Of a stretch of DNA of 64,000 nt, positions 63,749 to 64,000 are shown piece after piece; the stretch's first letter is position 1; the number at the start of each line of letters is the position of its first letter. The position numbers and the translations under genes are program-made. Below the pieces are notes generated by a model. The model saw nothing but the letters and a program-made list of their open reading frames with translations. It did not search any database and had not been told where the DNA came from. The stretch is from Brachyhypopomus gauderio (Eukaryota > Chordata > Actinopteri > Gymnotiformes > Hypopomidae). Location: the NCBI RefSeq assembly GCF_052324685.1, contig NC_135211.1:17558324-17622323 (forward strand). The letters run 5' to 3'.

Positions 63749-63830
63749 AGAGAGACAGAGAGAGAGAGAGAGATAGAGAGAGAGGGGTCAGGAGAGAGAG
63801 AGAGAGAGAGGGTGGGAGAGAGAGAGAGAC
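63749..63830 (+). repeat. (GA)n / (CT)n tract before hsd11b2 exon 2
   Basis: On the minus strand this is CT-rich and ends 12 bases before the ctggctgaag acceptor of exon 2, so it forms its polypyrimidine tract. Confidence 0.92.
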
Positions 63831-64000
63831 TGTCTGTCTGTGCTTTTATTTACATAATGCATATACATGCCTTCATAGGTCTTCATAGGTGTTACTCATA
63901 ACTATTACAACAACAGAGGAGAGCATAACATTTTCTAGAAAACAGCAACCAAAAAAAAAACTTCACAACATGAGCAGATAATGCAGGATCTGCGTTATAA

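Overview
The window looks like nuclear DNA of a ray-finned fish. It has spliced genes with GT/AG introns and vertebrate proteins. It also has very long CA/TG microsatellites and a dense, mostly dead repeat population typical of teleosts (hAT and Harbinger MITEs, Tc1 remnants, LTR pieces, a LINE, tRNA-type SINEs). I do not name a species. Coding sequence is a small fraction; most of the window is repeats and unassigned intergenic DNA.

Genes from left to right: (1) the first coding exon of a galanin receptor 1 gene on the minus strand (16923-17597), whose later exons I could not find. (2) A decayed chymotrypsin-like (ctrl-like) serine protease on the minus strand (31580-32703), with a nonsense codon and a changed activation site. 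(3) A complete agouti-related peptide gene, agrp, on the minus strand (coding 41183-39628, 137 aa, three coding exons), with a likely non-coding first exon and TATA box near 41340-41390. (4) A complete V-ATPase subunit d1 gene, atp6v0d1, on the plus strand (45016-49688, eight coding exons, 350 aa). (5) The last four exons of hsd11b2 (11-beta-hydroxysteroid dehydrogenase 2) on the minus strand (63736-58156); its first exon lies beyond the right edge. From memory, HSD11B2, ATP6V0D1 and AGRP are neighbours on human 16q22.1 and CTRL lies in the same band, so 31-64 kb probably holds an old syntenic block. The orientation of agrp relative to atp6v0d1 appears changed.

Repeat landscape: 0-17 kb holds several hAT-type MITEs with 8-bp target duplications, including a three-copy family with CACGGACGTAATTTTG-like ends, and an 18-bp minisatellite split by another MITE. 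20-28 kb holds old SINE and Tc1 copies, tandem repeats and a solo LTR. 28.6-31.6 kb is a nest: a 19-bp minisatellite interrupted by a non-coding LTR element that itself carries a 709-bp Harbinger-like MITE and a 33-bp perfect hairpin. 33.4-36.2 kb is a LINE with repeated internal deletions. 37.4-38.4 kb is a Tc1 element with intact ends and a deleted transposase.

The genes are not an operon. Functionally they are a hypothalamic feeding peptide, a galanin receptor, a proton-pump subunit and a cortisol-inactivating enzyme. I found no clearly new biological system. The best second looks are the AgRP loop substitution and its repeat-flanked promoter, the hidden protease pseudogene, the MITE family, the nested LTR element, and the microsatellites abutting hsd11b2 splice sites.
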